Below, piece after piece: positions 7,432-15,944 of a stretch of 34,041 nucleotides of DNA. Source of the stretch: CAZKTO01 sp964555685 (lineage in GTDB: Bacteria; Chloroflexota; Dehalococcoidia; SHYB01). Under the pieces are notes generated by a model that saw only the letters and a program-made list of their open reading frames with translations, had not been told where the DNA came from and made no database searches. Position 1 is the first letter of the stretch, and each line of letters starts with the position of its first letter. The stretch covers positions 1 through 34,041 of the forward strand of contig CAZKTO010000028.1 of the NCBI GenBank assembly GCA_964555685.1, given 5' to 3'. Made by a program: the position numbers and the translations under genes.

Positions 7432-8202
7432 ATGGGGAAACTCCACGAGTATGCGAACAAGTACCCGGACATACGGATGGAGCGGCGCGACGGCATGCTC
7501 CAGGTGACCTTTCATACCGATGGCGGGCCGCTCAAGTGGAGCGACGACCGCGCCCACCGTGACTTCGGGCATGCATTCGAAGATATCGGGAGCGATGGCG
7601 AAAACAAGGTCGTGATCTTGACAGGCACGGGTGCGGACTTCATCAACGACTTCGTCTCCAAGCCAAAAGGCAAGCGGCTGCCGAGGGACTGGGACTCCAT
7701 CTACTGGGAAGGCAAACGGCTGCTCATGAACCTGCTGGAGATCGAAGTGCCGGTCATCGCGGCGGTCAACGGTCCCGCGACCATCCACGCCGAGATTCCG
7801 TTGCTGAGCGATATCGTGATCGCCGCAGAGCACGCGTACTTCGAGGCGGCGAAGCACTTCCCGCGGGGCAAGGTGCCGGGCGATGGCGTGCACATCGTTT
7901 GGCCGCTTCTGCTGGGGCCCAACCGGGGTCGTTATTTTCTCCTGACCGGCCAGCGGCTTTCAGCCCGCGAGGCGCAGTCGCTCGGCCTGGTGGCGGAGGT
8001 GCTGCCACGCGAGCGGGTCTTGCCGCGAGCCTGGGAACTGGCCCAGGACATGCTCAAGAAACCGCCGCTGACCTTGCGCTATACGCGTGTGGCGCTGACC
8101 ATCTATCTCAAGCGCCTCATGCTGGACATGCTCGGCTATGGCCTGACCCTGGAGGGCCTGGCCGCGCTGGACGTGACAGAGCCGGAGCCGCCGAAGCGAT
8201 GA
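7432..8202 (+). CDS. 6-oxocamphor-hydrolase-like crotonase
   Basis: This 256-residue crotonase-fold protein resembles 6-oxocamphor hydrolase along its whole length as I recall that sequence: NKVVILTGTG, LLNxLLxIEVPVIAAVNGP, EIPLLSDIVIAAE, HFPxGxVPGDGxHxVWP and GSNRGRYFLLTGQ-like blocks. The catalytic His and Asp of that enzyme match H142 and D151 here, both inside HFPRGKVPGDG. Oxocamphor hydrolase cleaves a C-C bond of a cyclic beta-diketone by a retro-Claisen reaction. The family's hydratase glutamates are not expected. Its stop overlaps the SDR start (ATGA), indicating translational coupling. A related beta-diketone hydrolase with another substrate is the main alternative. Confidence 0.75.
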   Translation: MGKLHEYANKYPDIRMERRDGMLQVTFHTDGGPLKWSDDRAHRDFGHAFEDIGSDGENKVVILTGTGADFINDFVSKPKGKRLPRDWDSIYWEGKRLLMNLLEIEVPVIAAVNGPATIHAEIPLLSDIVIAAEHAYFEAAKHFPRGKVPGDGVHIVWPLLLGPNRGRYFLLTGQRLSAREAQSLGLVAEVLPRERVLPRAWELAQDMLKKPPLTLRYTRVALTIYLKRLMLDMLGYGLTLEGLAALDVTEPEPPKR

Positions 8203-8978
8203 CCACGCGGCGAAGTTCGAAGCCGCGGGCCCCGTTACCGTTGCGCGGCCGGGTGGCCCTCATCACCGGCGCGGCCCAGGGCATCGGCGAAGCGGTGGCC
8301 ATCACGCTGGCCCAGCGCGGAGCCGATGTCATCGTCAACGATCTGCCCGTCCAAGACTGCCGGAAGGTTGTCAGCGCCATCGAACGGCTTGGCCGCCGCG
8401 CCGTCGCGTTTCCGGCTGACGTCACGGACGCCGGCCAAGTCACCGCGTTAGTGGACGGAGCGCTGCGCCACTTCGGCGCCATCGATATCCTGGTGAACAA
8501 CGCCGGCGTCCGCAGCGCGCGGCAGCCGATCGTCAGCCTGACCGACGAGATGTGGCGGCGGACGCTTTCGGTGAATCTCGATGGGCCGTTTCACCTCTGC
8601 CGCGCCGTGGGCCGGGTCATGATGGCGCAAAGACGGGGGGCCATTGTCAGCATCGCGTCGTACGGCGGGCTGGTACCCGCAAAGGAGCGCGGCGATTACT
8701 GCGTCAGCAAAGCGGCACTGATCATGCTGAGCAGGGTGCTGGCGCTGGAGCTGGGCCCCTATGGCATCCGGGTCAACGTGGCGGCCCCGGAGGTGGTGCG
8801 GACGCCGCTTTCGCAGGAGAGCTGGGGCGATCAAGCCTGGATGAAGCGGCGCCGGGCGACGCACCCCATGGGCCGCGTCGCCGAGCCGGAAGAGGTGGCT
8901 CGCGTGGTGGCGTTCTTGGCAAGCGATGAGGCGAGCTGGGTGAACGGGGCCGTCGTACCGGTGACCGGAGGACTCTAG
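8199..8978 (+). CDS. Short-chain dehydrogenase/reductase
   Basis: This 259-residue classical SDR has the nucleotide-binding TGAAQGIG loop near residue 25, NNAG after the fourth strand (ILVNNAGVRS), the Ser of the SIASYGG segment and the catalytic Tyr-x-x-x-Lys in DYCVSKAA. It ends in the usual WVNGAVVPVTGG. It interconverts an alcohol and a ketone with NAD(P). The start codon overlaps the stop of the crotonase by four bases, so both are probably translated together. It plausibly makes the cyclic ketone substrate cleaved by that enzyme. A strong hairpin terminator follows at 9025. Confidence 0.85.
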   Translation: MTTRRSSKPRAPLPLRGRVALITGAAQGIGEAVAITLAQRGADVIVNDLPVQDCRKVVSAIERLGRRAVAFPADVTDAGQVTALVDGALRHFGAIDILVNNAGVRSARQPIVSLTDEMWRRTLSVNLDGPFHLCRAVGRVMMAQRRGAIVSIASYGGLVPAKERGDYCVSKAALIMLSRVLALELGPYGIRVNVAAPEVVRTPLSQESWGDQAWMKRRRATHPMGRVAEPEEVARVVAFLASDEASWVNGAVVPVTGGL

Positions 8979-9024
8979 CTTCTCCGCCCGGGCATCTATA
9001 ACTACCTTCTCCATACACAAAAAC

Positions 9025-9056
9025 AATCGGGGCCGCGCTCCAGCGCGGCCCCGATT
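9025..9056. terminator. Bidirectional intrinsic terminator
   Basis: AATCGGGGCCGCGCT (9025-9039) and its exact complement (9042-9056) form a 14- to 15-bp stem between two convergent genes. The plus side ends in TTT; the minus side continues as GTTTTTGTG, a better U-tract for the leftward transcript. It can serve both the SDR and the solute-binding gene. Confidence 0.8.
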
Positions 9057-9079
9057 TCACTAGAGTGTTGCCCTAGGGT

Positions 9080-10882
9080 CTACCTGTCCAGCCAGACTTG
9101 GTCGTACTTCCAGGCCGGGCTGAAGCCAAAGACCCACCTGGGATGGTTCTTCACGTACCCAGGCCAGCCAAAGAAGCTGGCGCCATAATCGATCGGAATC
9201 ACGGCAGCGTCATCGATGATGATCTTCTGGAGCTCGAACATCAGTTCGCGGCGCTTGTTGAAGTCCAAGGTGGCGTCTTGCTCATTGAGGAGCTGGTCAA
9301 GGCGCGGGTTGCTGTACGGGCCGTAGTTCCGGCCCTGTCGCGACGCCACGAAAGGCGTGATCGCCGTCGAGGGGTCATCGAAGCTGACGGCCGCGGTGCT
9401 GCGGAAGGCGTCGAAATCACCACGGCTCACCCTATCAATGATGGCTGGGCCGCTGGTGTGGATGTCCACGTTGACCTTGAACCCGAGCCTCTGAAGCTCC
9501 GTAACCACTACGTCCACTTCGCCCGTGCGCTGGAAGAAGATGAAGACGGTGTAGGTGAACGGCGTTCCCTCCCGCACGCCTTCCTGCCGGAGGATTCGCA
9601 CCGCTTCCTGGAAATCAGCGGCGTGCGGCTCGCGGAAGCCGGGGAACTTCTCCATCTCTGACGCGGGGAGGCCCCACACGCCGCCGAGGCTCGGCGGGAT
9701 CATGGGAGATGCTTTCCATTCACCAATGCCCCGCTCAACGGCATCCAGAATCAACTTGCGGTCGATGCCCATGCTAATGGCCTGGCGGACACGTTTGTTG
9801 TCGAAGGGCGGACGCAGGCGCAGCATCAGGTCGAACCGGTTGCCGACGCCCTGGAAGAACTCGTACCTCACCTCGCGCTTCAGGGTATCGATATCGTTCC
9901 GGACGGCTGGGGAATCGAAGACAGTCGCTAGGTCTACGCGCCCGGTGCGGATGGCGGCGAGGCCCGCCGCATTGTCCGAGATGATGAAGTTATCGATGCC
10001 TTCAAGGTACGGAAGTCTGTTCCCAGCGGCGTCTGTTCCGTAATAGGCGGGATTGGCGCGGATGTGCCAGGAGACGCCGGGCCTGAAATCGGAGCGGTAG
10101 AATGCGCCGCTGCCGATGGGGTTCTTGGCGTACTCCGTGAAGTCGCGATTGTCTCCGAGAACGTGGCGCGGGTAGATGAGCGTGGATGTCTGCGATACCG
10201 CGCCGAGGAAAGATGCGCTGGCCTGCTTGAGCGTGATCTGCACGGTCGCAGGATCGACCGCCTTGATGTCCGTTACAAACGTCCAGACCGATTGTGTATT
10301 CGAGATGGCGGGCTTGACCGGTTTCCAGCCCTGGGTGAAGTTCCAGACCACGTCATCCGCGGTGAGTGGCCGGTTATCACTAAAGCGAACACCCTGGCGC
10401 ATGCTGAAGGTGTACGTCTTGCCGTCTCCGCTGACGGTCCATGACGTAGCCAGGTCACCAATGACTTCGCCAGCCTTGTACTGGTTCTCGATGACCAGGC
10501 TGCTGAGGATCGGCATCATGTAGGTGACGGTAGAGCCGCCGCTGGCGTCATAGGTGTCGTAAACGCGCGTTGCGGGGTCATTGATCATGCGGAGCTTGAG
10601 AACGCCGCCCCGCTTGAAGGGAATAACTGGCGTAGGCGGTCTTGTCGCTGTCGGTGTTGGCAGCGGGAGCGTAGGCTGCGGCGTCGGCGTCGCGCCCGTG
10701 GTTGGTTGCGCAGGCGCAGCTGTTGGCGGCGGTGCCGCCGTTGGTGCTGGTGGCCGCGTCGGCGCTGGCGTGGGCGCCGGCTCCTCATCGCCTCCGCCGC
10801 AGGCCGCGACGAGCATCGCCACGGTGACCACCAGGCTCAAGAGCATCCATAGCCTCATGGGTTTGGACCGGTAGAACTGCAT
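9080..10882 (-). CDS. ABC-type solute-binding lipoprotein, family 5
   Basis: This 600-residue protein has lipobox LVAAC (Cys28), a Pro/Thr/Ala linker (about 33-88), and the family-5 peptide/oligosaccharide-binding fold from GGVLKLRMI onward. Typical blocks are GDLATSWTVSGDGKTYTFSM, VRFSDNRPLTADDVVW, KNPIGSGAFY and VRQAISMGIDRKLI. It would capture a substrate outside the membrane and hand it to an ABC permease. No permease or ATPase gene lies in the window, so its partner must be elsewhere. The start follows AAGGGAC. It lies 40 bases downstream of the luciferase-like gene, apparently in the same operon under the operator at 12107. Confidence 0.85.
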   Translation of the reverse strand: MQFYRSKPMRLWMLLSLVVTVAMLVAACGGGDEEPAPTPAPTRPPAPTAAPPPTAAPAQPTTGATPTPQPTLPLPTPTATRPPTPVIPFKRGGVLKLRMINDPATRVYDTYDASGGSTVTYMMPILSSLVIENQYKAGEVIGDLATSWTVSGDGKTYTFSMRQGVRFSDNRPLTADDVVWNFTQGWKPVKPAISNTQSVWTFVTDIKAVDPATVQITLKQASASFLGAVSQTSTLIYPRHVLGDNRDFTEYAKNPIGSGAFYRSDFRPGVSWHIRANPAYYGTDAAGNRLPYLEGIDNFIISDNAAGLAAIRTGRVDLATVFDSPAVRNDIDTLKREVRYEFFQGVGNRFDLMLRLRPPFDNKRVRQAISMGIDRKLILDAVERGIGEWKASPMIPPSLGGVWGLPASEMEKFPGFREPHAADFQEAVRILRQEGVREGTPFTYTVFIFFQRTGEVDVVVTELQRLGFKVNVDIHTSGPAIIDRVSRGDFDAFRSTAAVSFDDPSTAITPFVASRQGRNYGPYSNPRLDQLLNEQDATLDFNKRRELMFELQKIIIDDAAVIPIDYGASFFGWPGYVKNHPRWVFGFSPAWKYDQVWLDR

Positions 10883-10922
10883 ATCGTCCCTTTCTTAGTG
10901 CCTTGGCTAACTGCGTTGCGGG

Positions 10923-12020
10923 TCAAACGGTGGCAGCCCGCGACTTGATCCGAGGCTTCACCTCCTTGGCGAACAGCTCAATCGAACGCATGATGGCGTC
11001 ATGCGGTGTAGTGAAGGCTTGCATAAACAAGAGCGCCTCATCCACACCCGCATCTTCAAGGCGCTGGAGTGTCCTCGCGCAACTTTCTGGGCCGCCGATG
11101 CACGCCGCGCCCAAGCCGACCTTGAGCACCTCTTCCAGATTGACTTTCTGCACCTGCTGGTAAAGCTGCTCGAAGTATTCCATATGCCACTTGTGAGTGT
11201 GCGGCGGCTTGCCATCGATCCACGATGCGAAGAGCGAATGCGCATGATCGAGATAGGTCTTGACGTTGGGCGCCTGGATCTTGATGGCCTCATCATCCGT
11301 GCGGGCGCAAAGAGCGGTGATCCAGAGGGCGAAGCGGTTGTTGACAAAAGCGCCAAACGGCTGGGCCTTTTTTATGCGCTCGCGGTACATGCGGACGTAG
11401 TCGTTCGACGCGGCAGGGCCTATGCCGAAGCCGAGAACGCCGAGGCCGTGATCAGCGGCGAACTCGATGGTTGCCGGTTGCGTGCAGGCCACCCACATAG
11501 GCGGGTGCGGCTTCTGGTGCGGCTTCGGCACGACGCTGCGCTCAGGAATGGTGATGCGGTCACTAGACCACTCGAATTGCTCCTGGGTCCACATCTTGGG
11601 AAGCATGCGCAAGGCCTCTTCCCACTCGATGCGCGTCTCATCGGGGTCCACGCCGAAGGCCGAGAGCTCGGACTCGCAGATCGCGCGGCCGCCGCCGAAC
11701 TCCACGCGGCCGTTCGAGAGAATATCCAGCACGGCGATCCGCTCCGCAACACGCAGCGGATGATTGATTTTATGCGGGAGGAGCACGATGCCGTGGCCCA
11801 GCCGGATATTCTTGGTCTTCACGGCCAGGGCGCCAAGCAAGATCTCTGGAGCGGAGCTGTACGAGAAGCGGGGCAGGAAATGGTGCTCGGTGAACCAGAC
11901 CGTCTTGTAGCCGAGCTTGTCCGCAAGTTGGACTTGCTCGATGCATTCGCGGTAGATGCGCTCGACGCTCTCCTGGCTGGGATCGACAGTCTCCAGCTCG
12001 TACATCAGACTGAGGTCCAT
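10923..12020 (-). CDS. LLM-class flavin-dependent monooxygenase
   Basis: This 365-residue bacterial-luciferase-like TIM barrel shows LADKLGYKTVWFTEHHF (His46-His47), then TKNIRLGHGIVLLPH and HPLRVAERIAVLDILSNGRVEFGGGRA, all standard for FMNH2- or F420-dependent members. Such enzymes hydroxylate or perform Baeyer-Villiger oxidation; the diketocamphane monooxygenases belong to this superfamily. The start at 12020 is chosen because GGGGGGA lies five bases upstream; an ATG six codons earlier has no ribosome-binding site. A good minus-strand promoter (12144-12172) and a palindrome (12107-12124) lie upstream. It is followed by a solute-binding lipoprotein, suggesting co-expressed uptake and oxidation. 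Confidence 0.8.
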   Translation of the reverse strand: MDLSLMYELETVDPSQESVERIYRECIEQVQLADKLGYKTVWFTEHHFLPRFSYSSAPEILLGALAVKTKNIRLGHGIVLLPHKINHPLRVAERIAVLDILSNGRVEFGGGRAICESELSAFGVDPDETRIEWEEALRMLPKMWTQEQFEWSSDRITIPERSVVPKPHQKPHPPMWVACTQPATIEFAADHGLGVLGFGIGPAASNDYVRMYRERIKKAQPFGAFVNNRFALWITALCARTDDEAIKIQAPNVKTYLDHAHSLFASWIDGKPPHTHKWHMEYFEQLYQQVQKVNLEEVLKVGLGAACIGGPESCARTLQRLEDAGVDEALLFMQAFTTPHDAIMRSIELFAKEVKPRIKSRAATV

Positions 12021-12106
12021 GTGATCCCCCCATACCATACATCCAGTCGATTGCCGAGGTTGCAGCCCGCGTCACCACATCTGGCGAGCGGGACCCCGGT
12101 CGAGAT

Positions 12107-12124
12107 TCATACATGAATGTATGA
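12107..12124. promoter_or_regulatory. Palindromic operator, site A
   Basis: TCATACAT-GA-ATGTATGA has perfect 8-bp arms around a 2-base centre. The 16-base core, CATACATGAATGTATG (12108-12123), recurs exactly at 22651. It lies just downstream of the predicted start of the leftward transcript for the monooxygenase operon, where a bound repressor would block elongation. Confidence 0.7.
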
Positions 12125-12143
12125 GCCTCGTGCGATTGCCAGG

Positions 12144-12172
12144 AAGATAGCAACGTTCAGCGCGCAAGTCAA
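12144..12172 (-). promoter_or_regulatory. Promoter of the monooxygenase/solute-binding operon
   Basis: On the minus strand, TTGACT (12172-12167), 17 bases, then TATCTT (12149-12144). Transcription would start near 12137 and pass through operator site A. Confidence 0.6.
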
Positions 12173-12220
12173 GACTGTGGGGGCCGCTTTGCTGAAGACT
12201 GCAACAAGTGCAATGGTCAC

Positions 12221-12262
12221 CTATGCGGCGGCAGGGGTGACGGTCTTCATCCTGGCTCCCAT
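12221..12262 (-). pseudogene. Orphan gene start, truncated after 13 codons
   Basis: A strong ribosome-binding site, TAGGAGG (12274-12268), precedes an ATG at 12262, but the frame closes after MGARMKTVTPAAA. The start signal is too good for chance and the peptide matches nothing I know. It looks like the first codons of a gene whose body was lost when the monooxygenase promoter region was joined here. A leader peptide is the alternative. Confidence 0.3.
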
Positions 12263-12332
12263 GTCGTCCTCCTACCCCAGCCCCCGCGCGCGGTACTGGA
12301 GGGCTTCGGCAGCGTGGGCGGCGCGGATGGCG

Positions 12333-13049
12333 TCAGATCCGGCCAGGGATCTGGCGGGCATAGGTGTATGCAGCGACATCATGCCGGAGGTTCGTCGCCA
12401 CTGCTTCCTGCATCGACACGTCGACGTGCTGGCCCCGGCCATCGAATTGGCGGCTGCGCAGCGCGGCGAGCGTCGCCACCGCGCCCGCCATGCCGCCGGA
12501 GAAAGAGCACAGGTGCGCCGGTATCTGGAGCGAGGGCAGCTTTTCGGGATCGTCCGCTTCTTGGGCGTTGGGATACGTGACGCCGCCGACATGGCCAATG
12601 ATAAAGTCGTTGGCTTTGTAGCTGGCGCGCGGGCCATAGGTCCCAAAGGGCGTGATGGATGTGACAACGAGGCTTGGGAGGGTGTGCGTAAGCGCTGCAT
12701 ACGTTAGCCGCCGCTGTCGGGCAAGCTTGGGCGACATGGCGGTAATAAACGCATCGGCGTTGCGCAGCAATTCCAGCAGCCGCGCCCGGCCAGCGGGAGT
12801 GTCTACATCGATCACCAGGCTCTGTCTGCTGGTATTGGTGTAGAGGAAGAGGCCGCTCTTCTCGGGGTGGAGCGCATCGCCGGGGAAGGGGCCGGCCCGG
12901 CGTGCGGCGTCGCCCGAGTACCCCGACAGGCCGGGGTGCGGCTCAATCTTGAGGACGCGCGCTCCAAGATCGGCCAAGAGTTTCGCGCAGAAAGGGGCAG
13001 CGATCCCCTCGCTGAGCTCGACGATCCGCACATCGGCAAGCGGCAGCAT
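12333..13049 (-). pseudogene. Truncated class III CoA-transferase
   Basis: The 238 residues align closely with the first 60% of the complete CoA-transferase at 19162. Shared blocks include GIAAPFCAKLLADLGA, GDAARRAGPFPGD, HPEKSGLFLY, ITPFGxYGP, GGVTYPNAQ, GQHVDVS and NLRHDVAAYT. The frame stops after ARQIPGRI, just where the paralogue continues for about 165 residues, so the C-terminal domain is missing. A second frame (to 12272) ends EALQYRARGLG and may be a leftover of another gene. The start at 13049 matches the paralogue; a GTG at 13076 is possible. Loss of the C-terminal domain should abolish the interlocked fold. Confidence 0.7.
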
Positions 13050-13126
13050 GCGGATCAGCCGCCGCCTAATATTCACCCCTGGTTCAGGATGTTACGACGC
13101 TCCAGCCACAGGGCGGCGTGTGGAAA

Positions 13127-13142
13127 CATGCACGCGTGTATC
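13127..13142. promoter_or_regulatory. Palindromic operator, site B
   Basis: CATGCACGCGTGTATC agrees with CATACATGAATGTATG at 11 of 16 positions and has a perfect CACGCGTG centre. It lies between the truncated CoA-transferase (-) and the SnoaL-like gene (+). A plus-strand -10, TATGAT (13151-13156), lies nine bases beyond it, which puts the site over the -35 region. Confidence 0.55.
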
Positions 13143-13196
13143 AATCACGGTATGATGCGCAGGTGGCGTAACAAACCCTGAACAGCAGGTGGTGAC

Positions 13197-13739
13197 ATGC
13201 TCTCGCTCAGCCCCACTCAGCTCGAGGTGCTTCACTTCAAGGAGAAGCAGCCTCGCACTCTGGAGGAACGGCTCGACCGGCTCGAATCGAAACTGGCGAT
13301 CATAACAATCGTGCATCTCTACTCCCAGTCGCACGACCTTCAAGACTGGGACCTATTCATGGACTACTGTACAGATGACATCGAGAGGGTCATCACGGGA
13401 TCCGTGACGTCGCGAGAGGTCGGCAAGAAGCAGTTGCACGAGGTCTACAAGCGCGGCCAGCGCATGGCCCGCCCTGACGGCACCCAAGTGGTGTATGACC
13501 CTTCGATCCGGCGAAAACACCTTGTTGCGACGGACATTGTGAAGATCTCCGACGACGGCAACATGGCCTGGTATTCGGGGTATACGTCGCTCGTTTCCAC
13601 GAAGGATACAGCCGACGGCCACCTCCGCTCGCAACACGAGGCGCTGGTCATGCTCACCTTCGTGCGGGAGAACGGCCAGTGGAAGGTGAAACGCATGAAC
13701 CTGACCACCGAGCTGGGGCACGACCCGCTCAGGAAGTAA
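13197..13739 (+). CDS. SnoaL/NTF2-like protein
   Basis: This 180-residue protein starts with a coiled segment (LEERLDRLESKLAIITIVHLYS). It then shows the NTF2-like cone fold of the SnoaL_4 type: a DWDLFMDYCTDDI helix-turn, a long helix, and beta strands with HLVATDIVKI, AWYSGYTSLV and ENGQWKVKRMNL. Members act as small hydrolases, isomerases or dehydratases of polyketide, steroid or aromatic intermediates, or bind ligands. AGGTGG lies ahead of the ATG. It is downstream of operator site B and 21 bases before the lyase-family gene, so the two probably form an operon. Confidence 0.75.
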   Translation: MLSLSPTQLEVLHFKEKQPRTLEERLDRLESKLAIITIVHLYSQSHDLQDWDLFMDYCTDDIERVITGSVTSREVGKKQLHEVYKRGQRMARPDGTQVVYDPSIRRKHLVATDIVKISDDGNMAWYSGYTSLVSTKDTADGHLRSQHEALVMLTFVRENGQWKVKRMNLTTELGHDPLRK

Positions 13740-13760
13740 CGTTCTCTCTTGCCAGCGCAC

Positions 13761-14660
13761 ATGACGGACCAAGCCCGACAGTTGCGGTCCATGCTCGCTC
13801 GGGGACAAGCCATCGTCGCGCCCGGCGCATACGACCCTATCGGCGCTCGAGTCGTCGAGGCGCTGGGCTTTCCCGCCGTGTACGTCGCCGGATTCATGGT
13901 CGCGGCCCATCTCGGCCTGCCTGAGCCCCACCTGGGCCTCGATGACCTGCTCGCCGTCGCGGGGCGTGTCGCCGACGCGGTGGAGATTCCTGTCATCTGC
14001 GACGCCGGGTCCGGCTATGGAGCGGACCGGAAGGCGATCCAGGACTGTATCCGGGCGTTCGAACGCTCAGGCGTGGCGGGCGTGCACATCGAGGACGAGG
14101 CGTATCCGCGGCCGTCGCCCGATGTGCGAGGTAGGCAGCGCGTGCTAGACCTCGAAGCGTTCCAGGAGCGGCTCCGCTGGGCGATCGAAGCGAGGCGCGA
14201 TACGGACCTTGTCATCATGGCGCGGACCGATGTGCTGGCCGCCCGCGCGGGCGGCCGAGAAGAGGTTGTCCGCCGCGGGCGCATGGCGGCTGCTGCAGGG
14301 GCCAGTGCCTTCGCGGTGAAGGGGATGACGTCCAGAGAAGACCTGGCGTGGCTGCGCCAGGCGGCGCCTGGCATCCCGCTGTTAGCCTGGGCCGGCAAGC
14401 ACCCGATCTCCACGCAGGAATACACTCGCCTCGGCGTCCAGATCGTGGCCTATGCCCTCGCCCCGATCACCACGGCGACGGGTGCGCTTTGGGACAACTA
14501 TGCTGCGCTGAAGGCCACGGGGCTGCCAGGCGTTGGCCCTGAGGTCATGCTGCAACAGCGGGAGATGGTGTTCGAGTTAGTGGGCATGGACGAGACCGGC
14601 GCGGAACGTCCGAAACGCCCGAGGGGGCAGGGCGACCCGCCTCGCCAGGTATCGTCCTAA
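13761..14660 (+). CDS. ICL/PEP-mutase superfamily lyase-like protein
   Basis: This 299-residue beta/alpha barrel has the superfamily layout: APGAYDPIGARVVEALGFPAVYVAGF, then VICDAGSGYG, GVHIEDEAYP, VIMARTD and LLAWAGKHP. Two key places differ from isocitrate or methylisocitrate lyase. The metal motif DADTGYG is DAGSGYG, with the second Asp replaced by Gly, and the Cys-bearing KKCGH loop is RPSPD. It is therefore not a standard isocitrate lyase. Candidates are a malate-derivative lyase, an oxaloacetate-type hydrolase or an unassigned C-C lyase. The ATG at 13761 fits family length; a TTG at 13749 is possible. It overlaps the convergent amidohydrolase by four bases. Confidence 0.75.
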   Translation: MTDQARQLRSMLARGQAIVAPGAYDPIGARVVEALGFPAVYVAGFMVAAHLGLPEPHLGLDDLLAVAGRVADAVEIPVICDAGSGYGADRKAIQDCIRAFERSGVAGVHIEDEAYPRPSPDVRGRQRVLDLEAFQERLRWAIEARRDTDLVIMARTDVLAARAGGREEVVRRGRMAAAAGASAFAVKGMTSREDLAWLRQAAPGIPLLAWAGKHPISTQEYTRLGVQIVAYALAPITTATGALWDNYAALKATGLPGVGPEVMLQQREMVFELVGMDETGAERPKRPRGQGDPPRQVSS

Positions 14661-15787
14661 GGGAACCGGAACACGCGGCTAACGTTGCCGTACACGATCT
14701 TCTCCACCTCGGCCTCAGGTACACCGGCGAAGACCCGCGCCAACACCTGTCGCGTCCGCGGGAAGGTGCTCTCCGGGTGTGGGTAGTCCGACCCCCACAT
14801 CAGGTTCTCAACCCCGATGACGTCTCTCAGCCGGGTGCCCACGGTGTCTTCTTGGAAGGTGATGAACACGTTCCGGTGGAAGAAGTCGCTGGGAATCGCC
14901 TCATTCTTGAAGCGCGTCCATTCGGGCCGCCGCGGCTTTTGGGTGTAAATGTAGTCCATCGTTGTGAGGAAGTGTGGCGCCCACGCGACATCGTGCTCTA
15001 CGGAGACAACGCGCAGCGCCGGGTAGCGCTGGAAGACCCCGCTGAAAATCATGTCCGCCAGGCTCACCTGGACCCAGTGCGCGACGGTGACCTGCAGCCC
15101 AGGTGTCGGGAAAAGGAAAGGACCGGTGCGGTCCTTCATCGGCGCCGGCGGCAGCGTCCGATTGGTGCCTACGTGAAGACTGATAGCCAGGTCCAGGTCT
15201 TGGGCGGCAGCCCACACGCGGTCGTACATCGGGTGCCCGTACCACCGCTCCTCCGGCGGGAAGACGCTGATCATCGCCGCCGCCGCTCCATGACGGGCTG
15301 CATGCTCCATGGAACGCACACCCTCGTCAATATCGTCCAGGTTGATTGGAGCGGCTGCGCGAACGAGCCCTTTGGAGTCCCGAGAGAATTCGGCGACCCA
15401 GTCGGTGTAACAGCGGAAGAGGGCGGTAAGGAGCTCGCTATCTGGATGGCGCCACATGTTGAGCGCGAGTGTGGGGTAGACCACCTCCCCTGCCACCCCG
15501 TCCTGCTCCATGTCCTTCAGCCGGGCGGCGGTGTCGTATGCGCCCTTGACCACCTCGGCAAAGCGGGACTCTCGCCGCAACTTCTCGGGCTGCTCGAACC
15601 GCACCCCGATCTCCGTGCCTCCGGTCACCGACATGGTGCGAAGGCCGTCCACGAACCACCAGTCTCCCGTTTCCGAAGACACTAGGCGCGGCGCTCGGTG
15701 GCGGTACTTCCGTTCGATGCGGCTGCTCCAGAGGTCGGGCGGCTCGATTACATGAGAGTCGGCGGAGCGAAGAAGGAGATGTTGCAT
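14657..15787 (-). CDS. Amidohydrolase_2-family hydrolase
   Basis: This 376-residue protein has RSADSHVIEPPDLW with D10-x-H12, AISLHVGTN with the mid-barrel His, VVSVEHDVAWAPHF, and the canonical late LMWGSDYPHPEST Asp. These are the metal and proton-relay positions of ACMSD-like amidohydrolases. The start at 15787 is chosen because similarity to its paralogue at 25468 begins there. Predicted -10 sequences (GTATAC near 15801-15806) are very close, so the mRNA may have almost no leader. Operator site C lies over the -35 position. The substrate is unknown. Confidence 0.8.
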   Translation of the reverse strand: MQHLLLRSADSHVIEPPDLWSSRIERKYRHRAPRLVSSETGDWWFVDGLRTMSVTGGTEIGVRFEQPEKLRRESRFAEVVKGAYDTAARLKDMEQDGVAGEVVYPTLALNMWRHPDSELLTALFRCYTDWVAEFSRDSKGLVRAAAPINLDDIDEGVRSMEHAARHGAAAAMISVFPPEERWYGHPMYDRVWAAAQDLDLAISLHVGTNRTLPPAPMKDRTGPFLFPTPGLQVTVAHWVQVSLADMIFSGVFQRYPALRVVSVEHDVAWAPHFLTTMDYIYTQKPRRPEWTRFKNEAIPSDFFHRNVFITFQEDTVGTRLRDVIGVENLMWGSDYPHPESTFPRTRQVLARVFAGVPEAEVEKIVYGNVSRVFRFP

Positions 15788-15822
15788 GTTCCCTCGCATC
15801 GTATACCCTATAAGCGGGCTTT

Positions 15823-15838
15823 GATACATTCGTGTATG
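15823..15838. promoter_or_regulatory. Palindromic operator, site C
   Basis: Read on the minus strand it is CATACACGAATGTATC, 14 of 16 identical to CATACATGAATGTATG. A minus-strand GTATAC (15801-15806) lies 17 bases from the hexamer at 15824-15829, so the site would cover the -35 of the amidohydrolase promoter. It is also 107 bases upstream of the crotonase on the other strand. Confidence 0.65.
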
Positions 15839-15944
15839 AAAGGAGTGCTACCACTGCACCGGCACTGCGTCAGGGGCGCATCTCGATAGAAACCGCCTGT
15901 ACAATGATGGCCTCCCGAGGAGCGAAGGGCAACTGAGGTGGACA

